This document shows, one piece after another, positions 45,811-57,300 of a DNA stretch of 64,000 nt. The DNA lies in assembly GCA_047495785.1 (NCBI GenBank), contig JBLDXI010000013.1, forward strand, positions 2,666,001-2,730,000. The letters run 5' to 3'. Position numbers and translations under genes: made by a program. The notes below the pieces were generated by a model. That model made no database searches and was not told the DNA's origin. It saw nothing but the letters and a program-made list of their open reading frames with translations. Numbering within the stretch: position 1 is the stretch's first letter; each line of letters opens with the position of its first letter. Origin of the DNA: Lepidodermella squamata. Its lineage: Eukaryota; Gastrotricha.

Positions 45811-47788
45811 CGCGAATTTCGAGTTTTCGAAAGTTTCCAGTCAGAAGTTTTCGAGTTCCGCCACGTTCGACCCATGCAGCTTTGTCGATGTTGTGGCGAT
45901 GGCGATGGTCGATGGCGAATACATATGAGCCGCGACAAGTGAAAACCGTAGCTTACGCACTTGTGAGAAATTTTCACCAGAACGCAAAGAAGGCTTGATA
46001 GGTGAATTTTGTCAAAATCGACTTTTCATCATTTTCTAGTGCAGTTTTTCATGAGGAATCGGCTGGTGCAATCCGATTTTTTCTGCGATGCATAGTTTTT
46101 AAGCTATAACCCAGAAATGCGAGTGCGTCAAAAAACATGAAATTTACGCATTTTTCCCAGTTTTTGTGGTAAATTTGGGGTGCGCGTAAAACTTTTTACC
46201 ATTACATTTTTCGAGCGAGAACACTATATTCATTTCAAAGCTTGTTACTTGTAGTATTTTTAGACATAAAAACCGCCCAAAAATTCGCAACTTGACCTTT
46301 GACGTTAACGCGCGGAATGCGGATGACTCATAAAATCATCATACCGAATTTTGAGTTCGATTTTTTCATCATATCTAAATGATCAATGTAGCTTTTGATG
46401 ATCTGCCATCATATCTATGAATAGGGCTAGGTTCCTGTGGCATGGGTAAATACTGAATTTGAAGGAAGAGGGTAAATCGCCGTTGAAATCAAGATTAAAT
46501 CATAGGATGAATTTCATGAAAGAATACTGTTTTCTTTGTTTTCCCATTAATTTTCCGAATTTCCCCGTGAAATTACTGCAGCTAGAGTAGAGCCGAGCAG
46601 CCTAGCTAGCATTGAAATTAATTATATCTGGGACACGACATAGCCCCGAGGCTTATGTCAACAAAATTTGATCACTTTTCGAGCATAAAATCTTCAATTT
46701 TTAATTTTTGGGACCTCTCGCAAAGTTATTCAACGAGCCATTATTGTAGCATGATTTTTGAAGTCAAGCTGCTAAAGCTATGAAACACAACAAGCTCAAA
46801 ACCATTGTTGATTGTGAGAAGAGGGATCGTCGATTTAACGGAAACTATCAAATTAGGCCATTGGCACTTATCCAAGCTAATCATTTCGGCTGGGCCTGTT
46901 GCAGATACTTTATTCGTATCCTTATTTTATCGTACCCTGATTGCAGAACAGCTATAAAATGCCTGCCTTACACATTAAAATCTGTGAAAAATAAGCAGTG
47001 TGTCGGTGGATGCCGATTGCGATGAAAAAACTTATGCAACGTGAGTGGATGTTTTGAGGACCGCTGTTAAGTCTGAAACTCAAATTGCGTCTGTGGTATG
47101 CTGCTTATTGGTTATAACGGCTGTAGCCATATAAAAAGGCGAGCCTTTCAGCTCGTCGCAATTGGCGGTTTCGTTGGCTTAAAAACAGAGAAGCATGAAC
47201 AGTGGGGAATTACGAAAATGAGTGCTTTGCAAAAAAGAGTTAGATTAAGGTAGATCGGCAGGGCTTAGGTCCATAATAATGCAAAATTCAGAATCTACGA
47301 CTCAAACTGCCCTAGTTGGCCATTAAAACCACAAAATGAGGCGTTTTGTCAATGCATTTTGCAAAGGTTTCATAAAATTTTGTCACTATTAAATGTGTTG
47401 TTTTAGTTTTTTGCTTCTCCTGAAAAATTGCAATTTTAATGTGCGCGCACTCAATTGCTAATATCTTGAGAACGGTAGCAGATATTAAAAAATGGGTTCC
47501 AGATTTGGAATGGGCGCGAAAAACTGCATTAGACCATGCAATGAACTCGGATTTGAAAAAAAATTCGTAAGCTACGGTTTTCACTTGTCGCGGCTCATAT
47601 ATTATATTATGTTATGCCCAAATTTTAGCGTTGCTATATTATTTTGTTGAGCATTTAACATTTGCACGCGCTTGGGAAGTTTTTCGTGATTCAAATCGCT
47701 CGATGAAGTGGAACGAGAAATCAAGACGGGGATTAGCTGCCGTTGCGGCGTTCTGTCTTGAATGCGCCAATGGCACTCGAAATTTGTG
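45811..47788. repeat. Right copy of the 304-bp direct repeat, split by a TIR transposon
   Basis: First 116 bases at 45811-45926, the last 188 at 47601-47788. The two parts join at ATAT exactly as in the intact left copy (43966-43969). A TIR element with its own target duplication sits between them. Confidence 0.9.
45927..47596. mobile_element. 1.67-kb non-autonomous DNA transposon with 31-bp terminal inverted repeats
   Basis: The ends 45927-45957 and 47566-47596 are perfect inverted repeats of 31 bases beginning GAGCCGCGACAAGTGAAAAC. The element is flanked by ATAT on both sides, while the unoccupied site at 43966-43969 has ATAT once, so the duplication is 4 bp. If the flanking T and A are counted in the repeats, it would be a 2-bp TA duplication. 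No transposase is seen: the longest internal frames (81 and 90 residues) show no DDE motif. Superfamily unresolved. Confidence 0.85.
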
Positions 47789-48528
47789 ATCCACATTCGC
47801 CGCAATCAGTATCGGTGACTGATCCAAGGCGTGGTGAATTAAGGTGTACGCAGTTCAAGTTGCGGTCTACCGTGGCGATCTCTTCGCCTAATTTGCCAGA
47901 TCATTTTTTTTACGTTCTGACTGCCTTCCTTTCATCTGAAAGAAATTCAGCATTTTGGGGTATCATTCACCAGCCCTCCAGAGTTGACGCATGACTTAGC
48001 CTCGAAACAAATTAAATTTTGAGTGGCGAATGACATAGTTGGGTGGGTACATGTCGGTTTCAGAAAACCTAAGCAAAAAATTCGGTTTTGTGCAAAAGTG
48101 ACGCAGCGGACGAAGCCTTTAATCACGTTCAATGACAGGTTTATGGCAAGGAAACGCTTCGAGAATTAGCACATACATTCGTGATATTTTGGAAATTTAC
48201 AGCGTCAAAACTATGATGGCTGAGATTATGGGGTTTGAAAATTCGGAAAAAGCACGACAATTTAGGAAAAGTCATGGTGGCTTTCATATCAAAATGACCA
48301 ATCTCAGTGCGGAAATTAACGCGCTGAAAATTACGCTCTGTAGTGGTGTCTCTGGGTAAAAAAATGAAATACAACTCGATAGATCGCAAATATCCCTCGA
48401 TTTCTCGCTTCTTTTATTTGGTTCTCATCGGGATCATTATCAATTAAGCCTCATTGCGATCAACAATTCTTCTGCCGATTTTCTGCCATCTCAACTCCGC
48501 GGGTCGTCTCGATCGCCGGATATCTATT
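47789..48528. other. Intergenic region right of the transposon complex
   Basis: Continues the host sequence interrupted by the LINE. A TTTATT at 48413-48418, about 110 bases past the stop of the minus-strand PAN gene, is its likely polyadenylation signal. No other gene supported. Confidence 0.4.
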
Positions 48529-49398
48529 TTACTGTGTGAACACGTAGTATCCACTTGGCACCTCTTTGACAGATGGGCTGCATTCTTCGTTGCGGATGCA
48601 GTTTCCTCTGGAAGGTGAGTAGGCCCAAGCCTGGCACTTTGCGCCATCCTTCCCACACAACCTCGCACAATCGGTGAACGTCTCGACGTTACTTTCGGCA
48701 TATGTAGTCCCGCAGATGGCATTAGTCAGCCTGTACCGAGCCAAAACTGGAAATAATAAAATTATGGCTTTTCACATTTCCATTTGACCCTATCCCAGCT
48801 ATTAATACCCATTTTATTCCTGATCTGAGGCGTGCTCGAGGAATTTAACATTTTTAAATGCTTACAAGGCACTGGGAAAAAATCGCCCGGTGGCTTTTTC
48901 ATGTTTTCTTGCGCGGCTTCAATGGATTCTTACCCCTCATTCCCCTCCCCTCCTTCCTATTCCCCGTACGCTTATTCCACTATGCGGAAACCAAAGCATG
49001 CGTGAATTAAATACCATTTCCCATTCAACGTAATATAATGCTAATATTCCAAGTTCAAGCTTTCAGCCTACCGATGTCCTTGGCCTGGGTTATGTAGCCT
49101 GGGTAAGCAGGCGGTCCCCAGGGGTCGCATTTGGATGCCAGGATGCAGTAGGTTGAAGATTGGTCGTAGATGAAGCCCTTGCAATTTGAGCCGGCTAGAG
49201 TACACCCCAGCTTGCATTCTTCAATGTTGTCGTACCGCCGAGAAGCATAGATCGGGGAGCAATTTTTACTGCTTGAAAAATAATCGTCCTCAGCCCCTGT
49301 TTCAAAGTATACATATTGTAAATTATCAAAACATCGTTGTGCTTCGAGTTACCGACGACTGCGAAAACGGCTAAGACTACAACCACACGTGTGATCAT
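48529..49398 (-). CDS. Small secreted protein with two PAN/apple-like cysteine domains
   Basis: Minus-strand exons 49398-49353, 49296-49072 and 48746-48529 give 162 residues. Exon 1 codes a signal peptide (MITRVVVVLAVFAVVG). Exon 2 codes domain 1 (NCSPIYASRRYDNIEECKLG, CKGFIYDQSSTYCILASKCD) and exon 3 domain 2 (ICGTTYAESNVETFTDCARL, CQAWAYSPSRGNCIRNEECS, ending GYYVFTQ). Each domain has the pattern Cys, then ECxxxC or DCARLC, CxGF/CQAWAY, and YC/NC near the end, as in PAN/apple folds that bind proteins or glycans. One domain per exon with identical intron phase suggests exon duplication. The name PAN rests on cysteine pattern, not a profile search. Role probably extracellular recognition or matrix. 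Confidence 0.75.
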
Positions 49399-49464
49399 GT
49401 CGAGGGGAAAGAAAGAGAAAATTTGATAAAATTAATGATGATGAAATGAAAAGAAGAAAGGCGC

Positions 49465-49500
49465 GAATGACATCTTACTGGCAAAAGCTTCTTACTTATA
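49465..49500 (-). promoter_or_regulatory. TATA box and initiator of the PAN-domain gene
   Basis: On the minus strand TATAAGTA (49500-49493) lies 32 bases before the A of TCATTC (49470-49465), which fits the TCAKTY initiator consensus. The predicted start at 49468 gives a leader of about 70 bases before the ATG at 49398. Spacing and sequence both match a focused TATA/Inr promoter. Confidence 0.55.
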
Positions 49501-51261
49501 GCCTGATGTTTTCTTCAGGTACAATTTCTTCCTTGTATTTCCTTTTGCCTGTACGTGACAGAATGGCGAACATCAAATAAAAAAGCCGTCAAGACTGGAA
49601 AATAGACATTGAGCCGAAAATAGCCGAATGTTTTCGATGTTTTTTCTTTGAATTCGTCATTTAGCTATAGGCCGATGTTTAATCAGCCACTTAAACTCTT
49701 CCGTAAAACAATGTAGTATATACCGAGTTAAGTGCATAATAAGATGGTGATAAAAACTCCTTAAACTCGAAGGAGCGACATCAAAGCTGGCATTTTACAC
49801 TGGATTTTCATGGGAAATCGCGAGCCTTGTATTCTCGAAAGAAAGTCAGTTGGCTGTAAGGTCACATAGAGACATTTGAGGAGCAGTATCGGTTGAGAAA
49901 GATTGTTGGGGCGATTCTTGAGAGCATTTTAGAATCTTAGAATGCAATGTTACAAGCAGGGTATCCTCGAGGTCCAGACGGGTGTCATAACTTTTAAAGT
50001 ATGACTTCCGATGCCAAAATTCTTCCAGATTGAGACAAATTATTTTCCAACTTGAAACACGGACTTATGGCCCTTATCGATTAAAAATTGTGCTCGCTTT
50101 TAATCCGAATGTTTCTCCATTAGTTTTCATTATTTCTCATGTTACTGCTAACTGCCACATTGCCAACACATTACTCATCTTAAATCATTACCATATAATA
50201 TGGTATTGGCGATGGCAAGAACGGTTACTCTTTGGTATCATTAATTAGCTGAAAATCATGGATAGAAGAAAAACTCACAACCCGAGAATAGCGTCCGAAA
50301 AATAGTTCTTTTATCTTTACTCCAGTCGAGGGAGAAACTCAATATCTCGAACGGAAATTAAATTAAATAATTGGTTTTATACTTATGTATATACTTAATT
50401 GAAAGCATGTTGATACGTAATGTGAGCTATATCATATGAATTAAGTAAATTTAGTGGATAAAACTCGGTAACTCCGTTATTACTGTTGTCAATTTCGTTC
50501 TCCATTACTTTTTTAGTTCCAACAATCCACACTTTCGGGCACCATAGAAATTCCTTTTCACCATAAATGCAGCAGAAAAACTGGCTGACTTTAGCTTACG
50601 GACGGCAGATGAAAGAACAAGCTGAACTGGATGTGGTGTGGTTGTTGTTGGACGCGTTGCCAAGGCGACGAATGAATTCTATAAATTTTCCCGCTAGCGG
50701 CGCAATTCACATGCTTAGGCTAGTCACTGCAGTAAATATGTAATGCGCATGCGCATACTGTTTCTCTGGCAAGGATGATGGTGACTGCAGTTTGATCTAT
50801 TATTAATTTGGTCGTTGCAGCAGCAGCCGGCGCGCGCAATGCCACAGCAACGCGGCGGTGAGCTTTAGAATTCATGAAGTATATGCTATAGAGAAAGAGT
50901 TGCCGCTGACAAAAGAATCGAAAGACGCCACGTTCGTCACTGGTCGCGCATTTGATGGGTGGAAGGCGCACGCGTTGCTATGGCGATGTATAGGGCTGAT
51001 GCATATTATACATTATACACAGCGCATTGACCTTCCACACTCGCGCTGTGTTTATAGCTTGTAATAATATACTTACCTATACGTAAATACCTGCTGATGT
51101 TGGTAGCTGTTGGCAATGGTTTTGCAGCTGCTTCGATAAATGCACAGCATTCAGTTTTGAAAAGCGCATTTTAGACAGCGCCTAATCGAATATTTATAAT
51201 CTATCGTACCTGGAAAGTCCGTCGCAATCCTGTAACATTCGCCCAATTATTTCATCAAACG
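49501..51261. other. Intergenic region between divergent PAN and Castor-type genes
   Basis: No gene supported. Mostly AT-rich to about 50500, then GC-richer towards the Castor gene, with an NRF-1-type site at 50744-50755 listed separately. Further non-coding or coding 5' exons of the Castor gene could lie here but were not found. Confidence 0.4.
50744..50755. promoter_or_regulatory. Palindromic NRF-1 type site
   Basis: TGCGCATGCGCA is a perfect palindrome and an exact match to the NRF-1/Erect wing consensus YGCGCAYGCGCR. It lies about 510 bases before the Castor ATG in a locally GC-richer stretch, so it may mark that gene's promoter. Confidence 0.45.
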
Positions 51262-53281
51262 ATGATTCGCGAAAACGGCTTTGTTAGCTATCGCAAACGT
51301 TACATTGCCCAACAAGAGGTGATCTCCCACAATTCTTCATCTTCGGAGGGCCCTGATGGCATTGCAGCTCAACATTTCGCTAGGTACGAAGACGACGAGG
51401 TCGCGGCTCCACTCGATTTGACCGCGAAAAAGCGGCCAAAAATTGAGATAACCGCTGGCGAAGATTCAGCATTTAGCGCGGTGGTCGACATGTCGCTTGG
51501 TCATCGGTCTGCTTTTGAATCTCCCCTCGATTTGCGGGTAACTCCGCAGTCAAGCACTCCGCAAATTTCGTCGGTAATATCCGCGTCACCTCTCTCATCG
51601 CCAATATCGTCGTTATCGTCTTCGATTAACAATAACACAAACAACTTGCAGCGCATCGAAGACAGCAACAATGATACATCCTCCTTCACGGGAAACGGAG
51701 AAGATTTCCAACCGAATTTCAATCAGAGTTATATGGGTGATGACGATGATGACGACGAAAGTGATGATAACATCATGGATCAATCTCGAAATGCAGCGAT
51801 CTTCCCCACCCCTGCTTTAGTATCGCTACCTCAAATTCAAATACCGACTCCAACACCCGTCTTCGCTCGCTGTAGTGCCTCGGTTCCAGAGTGTTCCAAT
51901 CCTCACACAATGGCGGCTAATGACCATTGGCATTGCAATTCGTGTCCCGCCTCGTTATTTGTCAGGAAAGAAGAAGTCGAAAGGCACGAGCGATGGCACG
52001 CTCGCCAGCATCATTGGCTTTCACGAGGATTTCTTCGATGCACGCCCGGCGATCGAACGGCCTGCTTACGCGCTTTCCCTAAATGCCAGTATGCGGGACA
52101 TCAGACTCATTACCACTGTCTCCAGGTAATAATAACACAATGCTATGTATAAATATTCTGAATTTTTTCGTTTACAGCCTGGTTGTAATCGGTGTTATAT
52201 CAATACGTATGAAGTTACTCTTCACGAAGCCTCTCATCGTAAGGACAGTGCGATTGCACTGGATGGTTTTATCCGATTTCGAGCTACCGATATATGCGGC
52301 AATCGCCAATGCCCTTACATCTCAGCGCATACAACTCATTTTCACTGTCAGCGGCCTAACTGCGGATACGCTTTCAAGGTGAAAGCTGATATGGAAAAAC
52401 ACAAAATTTACCATCAGCGAGATGACGATTATATGCGAGATGGTTTCCGAAAATTTATGAAGTACCAGGCGTGCCCGTTTGCGGCGCAGGGTTGCACCTC
52501 GTCTAAGGTCACCAATCACATACACTGCTTGCGATGTGGCTACGTATTGCACAGTTCAGGTCAACTCAGTTCACACAGGAGGAAGCATGAACGTGAAGAC
52601 CAAGAACGAAATGTGGGAAATGGGCCTAAAGAACGAACCGGCTCGCCTCTTCCTCTCGCCCCTCGTTTGCTGGACAGCCGAAGCCCAACCGATTCCCCGC
52701 CGCCAATGCCCTCGCTTCTTAATTCAAATTTGAGAAGTGCCTTCCAACCAGTTTCTAACAGTATTAACAAATTATACCCCGTAAAATCTGTCATGCCGAG
52801 CAGTCCGAGGTTACCAGTCCCTGTTACTCGATCAAGTGCTCGCGTGAACAATAAATTCGTTAAGCAGGAGAAACTCATTCAAATCCCAACGCTCAATATC
52901 GACGATGAGAGCAACTGCGACACGTAATATTTTGCAATCAAAATAATTCATTTCAATATCAATTTTTCCATTTTTAGAGCATCCCCTCTGCCGGCTTCTT
53001 CCTCCAGTGACGTCACACCGCCGGTGCCAATTCCGCAAAAAATAGGCCAAAAGAATGAGAATAGCTTTGAAATAAAGCGGTCGATTTCACACGCCGGCGA
53101 GCAGTGCGAGTTTGCACACTGCATATATTCAGGCCGTAGTATCGAGCACTACCATTGCCCGCTACCTTCTGCTGACGCGAACTCGCCCGGACCGGCGTGC
53201 TCTTGCTCATTCACCAGAATTGCTACTCTACAGCTGCATCTCAAAGTCGTTCATAACCACATCTGTGTCGCCGACAAGTGA
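51262..53281 (+). CDS. castor: Castor-type zinc-finger transcription factor
   Basis: Orthologue-type of Drosophila Castor and vertebrate CASZ1, nuclear regulators of neural and cardiac fate. Exons 51262-52125, 52178-52923 and 52978-53281 give 637 residues, much shorter than CASZ1. The Castor-type paired fingers repeat: HWHCNSCPASLFVRKEEVER, HYHCLQPGCNRCYINTYEVT, FHCQRPNCGYAFKVKADMEK and HIHCLRCGYVLHSSGQLSSH. Between them run linkers such as GFRKFMKYQACPFAAQGC, which are the family signature. A last divergent unit follows in exon 3 (EHYHCPLPSADANSPGPAC). The N-terminus carries PLDLT (residues 50-54) and PLDLR (88-92), CtBP-binding type motifs, next to a basic KKRPK. Acidic and Ser/Asn-rich stretches follow. 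AATAAA at 53320-53325. Additional 5' exons are possible. Confidence 0.88.
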
Positions 53282-54341
53282 TCTCTTTTTTTCTGCTACC
53301 GCAACTGTGATTTCGTGTCAATAAAACCGACGTAATATATCAATAGGGAGTTTCGCCTTTTGATATTACCTGGATAAATGTGAAATATGACCTTGGGTAA
53401 AATGACAAAAAACTGGTTTCATCCATTCGGTTTACTATGTTAAACGTTGCTACAGCTTACATTCAGCAAAATTTTAGCTTTAATATAATTTCTCAACGAT
53501 ATATTCATATTTCTTTTACATTCGAGGCGAGAAAAATTAAAGACACACTTCGGGTCACTCTCAAAACCACAACGAAAACTGAACTGACAAGTGCAGTAGT
53601 TATCAGTTTAATTATACATTTTGCAAATTTTTTCGACGCTTGCTGAGTGTATGGTATAAGATAACATAGAAACAGTATAATGAAAAAACACTATTTTGTG
53701 GTACATCGTACGATACCGAAATTTCACGCGGGCTATTTTTGTGCGACTGAGTGACTGGTGAAGAAAGAATAACATTTCTTCGTTAATCATACACGATTTT
53801 AAGATGTAAAAGAAGAAAAACACACACTGATAGACGTATAATATCTGCGTTTTTTTGAACTTCGGGGTCAGATCACACTTTTTTATTACAGATAACACTG
53901 TAAGCACACGAAAAAGCACACGGGAGGAAGAAGTATAATAAGCGAGATGGCGGCAAATCATCACACTTTTACGAAAAAATGCAACATCTCACACGGTACG
54001 CTGTAATCTTTGCTCGCGAAGAAGTAACACTCCGGGTTCGAAGTAAATATTATGTATTTACAAATTACAACACGAATTTTTATTACTCAGAAATTCGAAT
54101 ACAGATACTATCGCTCGAATCACATCACAAAACCGCAATAATTTGTAAATAAGAAAGAAACGAGACGAACCGTGTGTTATTCACGTACCATAGTTTTGTT
54201 TGTAACAACCTATTTGTGCTGCGATTTTGCGCTAAAAAATAATAAGTGCACACCCGCTAGGCAAGAAAAACTCTGCATAGTGTAGAGAAAGAGATCAGAG
54301 CATGTAATGACCTCTCACTTGTAAGTAGTAATATTTAGAAT
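53282..54341. other. Intergenic region between convergent Castor and EDC4 genes
   Basis: AT-rich 3' flanks of both genes; Castor polyadenylation signal at 53320-53325. The minus-strand open frame at 53608-53964 shows no domain and is not called. Confidence 0.4.
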
Positions 54342-57300
54342 TCAACTCTTCGCGCTGGTTGAACTGCTTCCAATTGTCATCAGCAGCGAGCGGATGATGC
54401 TTTGAGCCATTCGTAGCGATTTAGCGACCCGGGTCGAGCCGGTAGACACCGTGCCAGAGGAGACCGAGGTCAGGAAGCGTTCGATGCCCGATTCAGCACC
54501 GCGGGCGATCTGCGGCAGATTCCTAGCGACTAGCACGTCATTGACATCAAGCGCCATGATAGCCTCGCTCAGCCAATCAGCTTTCAGCTCGGATTGAGTG
54601 GTCAAGTCGAAGGCCATTTGTTGGATGAAGGACAGCAGAACGGCCTGCGATAACGGGCACGGGCCGGTGCCGCGGAAAATCGTGGCGATCGGCACCTGTT
54701 GGCACAGCCACACGAGGGTCGGCAGGTCAGTAGCACCAAGCGCCGTTTGGAAGGCCGAATTCCACTCGGAGCGGCGGATAAAATCAGCAATTTGCCGCTT
54801 CGTATCAGCAGCCGATACAGCGGTGTTGACCGGGGTCGGGGCCGGGGTGACCGGGCGAGACCTGGCAACGGCGCCCGCAACCGCCTGGTCAACGGTGGAC
54901 GCCGTTTGTTTCGCAAGCGTCTCCATCCTTTCGGAGATCGAACGCAAAATCGCGGCCTGCAGATTCTTATTCGCTTCATTTGTGCGTTGCTCATAGGCCA
55001 ACATGTGGTCGGTGAATTTGCGTTCCATCAAAGACTCCAAGCGGTTGATGATAGCGGCTTCGATGTTTGAATATTGCTGTTGAATAGCTGACTGATGAGC
55101 GGCGAGAGTAGCGTCCAAATTTGCCCGTAATCGCTGTTCGTATTGAGCAGTACCCTGAGCCAACGTATCGCCAAGTTGGGCGAGCATCGACTGGACAGAG
55201 CGGTCGATAGCCGGTAGGACGGTCGAGGTGAAAACTTCGCGGGAAGCTGTGGCAACAGCGTGATTGGCAGCTTCAGCAGTTGATTGCGTGATCGCATCGA
55301 CAACCGGCCGGCTAGCAACGACGCCTTGAATCGCGTGCCTGAACACGTCCATCGAAGCGTGGACGCGCTCAGCAACCTGTTGCGAAACAGCCGCCTTGAC
55401 ATCGGCAACCGCTTGGCGACCGGTCGCGTCCAGCTGGTTGCGGCAGTCCGCAATCGCCTCGGTCAGCAGCATTTCGACACGAGCGGTGGCCTGGCGGCCG
55501 ACGACTTCGCCTAGTTGAGACGCCATGCTGGCGGTTTCGAAGGCCTGAGAATCAGATCGAGCCATGGCGACCTCGCGACGTTCGAGGTGGTTGATGCGCT
55601 CCGTGACGCCGTTGAGCAGTTGCAAGATAGAGCGTTGATTTTCGACGAGATGCGACATGGTTTCGCGGAACTGGCCCAATTCGGCGGTCAGCTGGCGACT
55701 TTGCTCGGCGCTAGCGGAAGCCGGCGTTGCACCGGTTGTACCCTGAGGAGTTCGGTTCTGCTGCGAAACTTGCTGTGAGGTTCTGACTGGTAGAGATAGG
55801 CTAGCACCGTTCAAAGTCGTTGAATCTGACACAGATCCCAAAAGAGCTCCAGGAGCCAAGAGCTGAGGGGTAGCCGAAGCTGGTTGGCTGCCATTTGCAA
55901 ACGAAGAATATCTGAAAATTCGCAAATTTAATTAATAGCAAGTTCGACCTTGTTATTCTAAAATTATATGAAGCTAAGATAAGCTAACCGATTTTTGGCT
56001 ACTGGTAAAAGAGATGGTTTTCCTTTAGGAGCAGCTTTCGCCGCCATTTCGTTATGGTCAAGCCTCAAAAATATTTTGAAATCAAAAAAGGAAAACGTTT
56101 TGAAGGATTCTTAAAGCATCAATTTTAAGTGTGTATTAAGAGGCATAAAATCAAGTACTACAAATCGCCAATAGCCAAACCAAATGCACGCAGAAGACTC
56201 AAGAGACCATGTAAATGTATACCCCAAACAAAAATAAGACTAGCTTATTATAAATTCAATAAATTTAGACATTAAAGCTCAAGTCGCGTCACTTACTGAT
56301 TGGCACCTCCATTCATTTGAAGGTGGTTGGCATCGTCAAAAGCTCCATCGTTTCCGTCACCCTGATCGACTCCAATTGGTCGGCTATTCAAAATATCCGC
56401 GACTTCCAGGCTGGTATCGCTTGGCGGTGGTGATGGGCGTCGCAAACGATGCGCGTCAATACTGGCCTCGACCGTATCGGTGCTCTGACCCATCTGAGTG
56501 GCGCGGAACCGACCAGCTGCTTCGAAAAGCATACCAACTACATCACGCTGGCCGGCAGCCGACATGCCGCCGCTGTCAACCGATGCAGCGTGGATGACCA
56601 TAGACGGCGCGCCCTGTTGCTGCGGCGAGAAATTGACTGAATTCGTAGAATTCGCCAGACTAGCCTGTCTGTTGTTATTAGCCGGCATTTTGGCACCATG
56701 TGGCGAGTTGATGTTAATACCGCCTGGGAACAGTGAAATCGAGGCGGTGGTCGGGCGAGAAGCCGAATCGTCCTGGTTATCGAGACCAGTTGCATTGAGG
56801 GCGGTCAGTGGCAAGCTGGTAACCCCGGTCAACGTACTAGCACCGCCAGGAGAATTCTTCGCTTGTGATGTCAGGCTTCTGTTCAAGAGATCGGGAGTAA
56901 CCAAGTGGCGGCCGATGTCAGACAGGGATAAACCGTCATTTCGGGCCGAAGAATTCGCAGCAACTGATTTTTGAGCCGGCGAATGGATATCCGACGATTT
57001 CGACGGCAAACCAGCCACCTTAATTGTCAACTCATGGATCAATTTCGGGCTAACAGCGATCAAATGACCCGATACAGGCAAGCCAGTGGCGCGGCCAGTT
57101 GACATAAAGCTCAGCGATTGGTCGTTGTTGTTACCAGCGCCGAGGCTGCCGTTCAGAAGCAGCGAATTCATATTCTCCTGATCATCGTTGCCATTCGAGT
57201 GAGAATGGTCGCCGTTTTTCGGCGATTTGAATCCAACTTTCAGCAGAGCAAAATCGAGGCATTCACTAGCCAGCAGAAGTTCGGTGATCGAGGCGCAAGA

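Noticed and set aside
43854-45926. LTR retrotransposon reading of the 304-bp repeats
   Set aside because: The repeats lack TG...CA ends, and there is no primer-binding site, integrase, protease or RNase H between them. The reverse transcriptase is LINE-type and ends in a microsatellite tail.
47602-47827. Short minus-strand frames in the right repeat copy
   Set aside because: They repeat frames of the left copy (43971-44180) and are products of the duplication, not genes.
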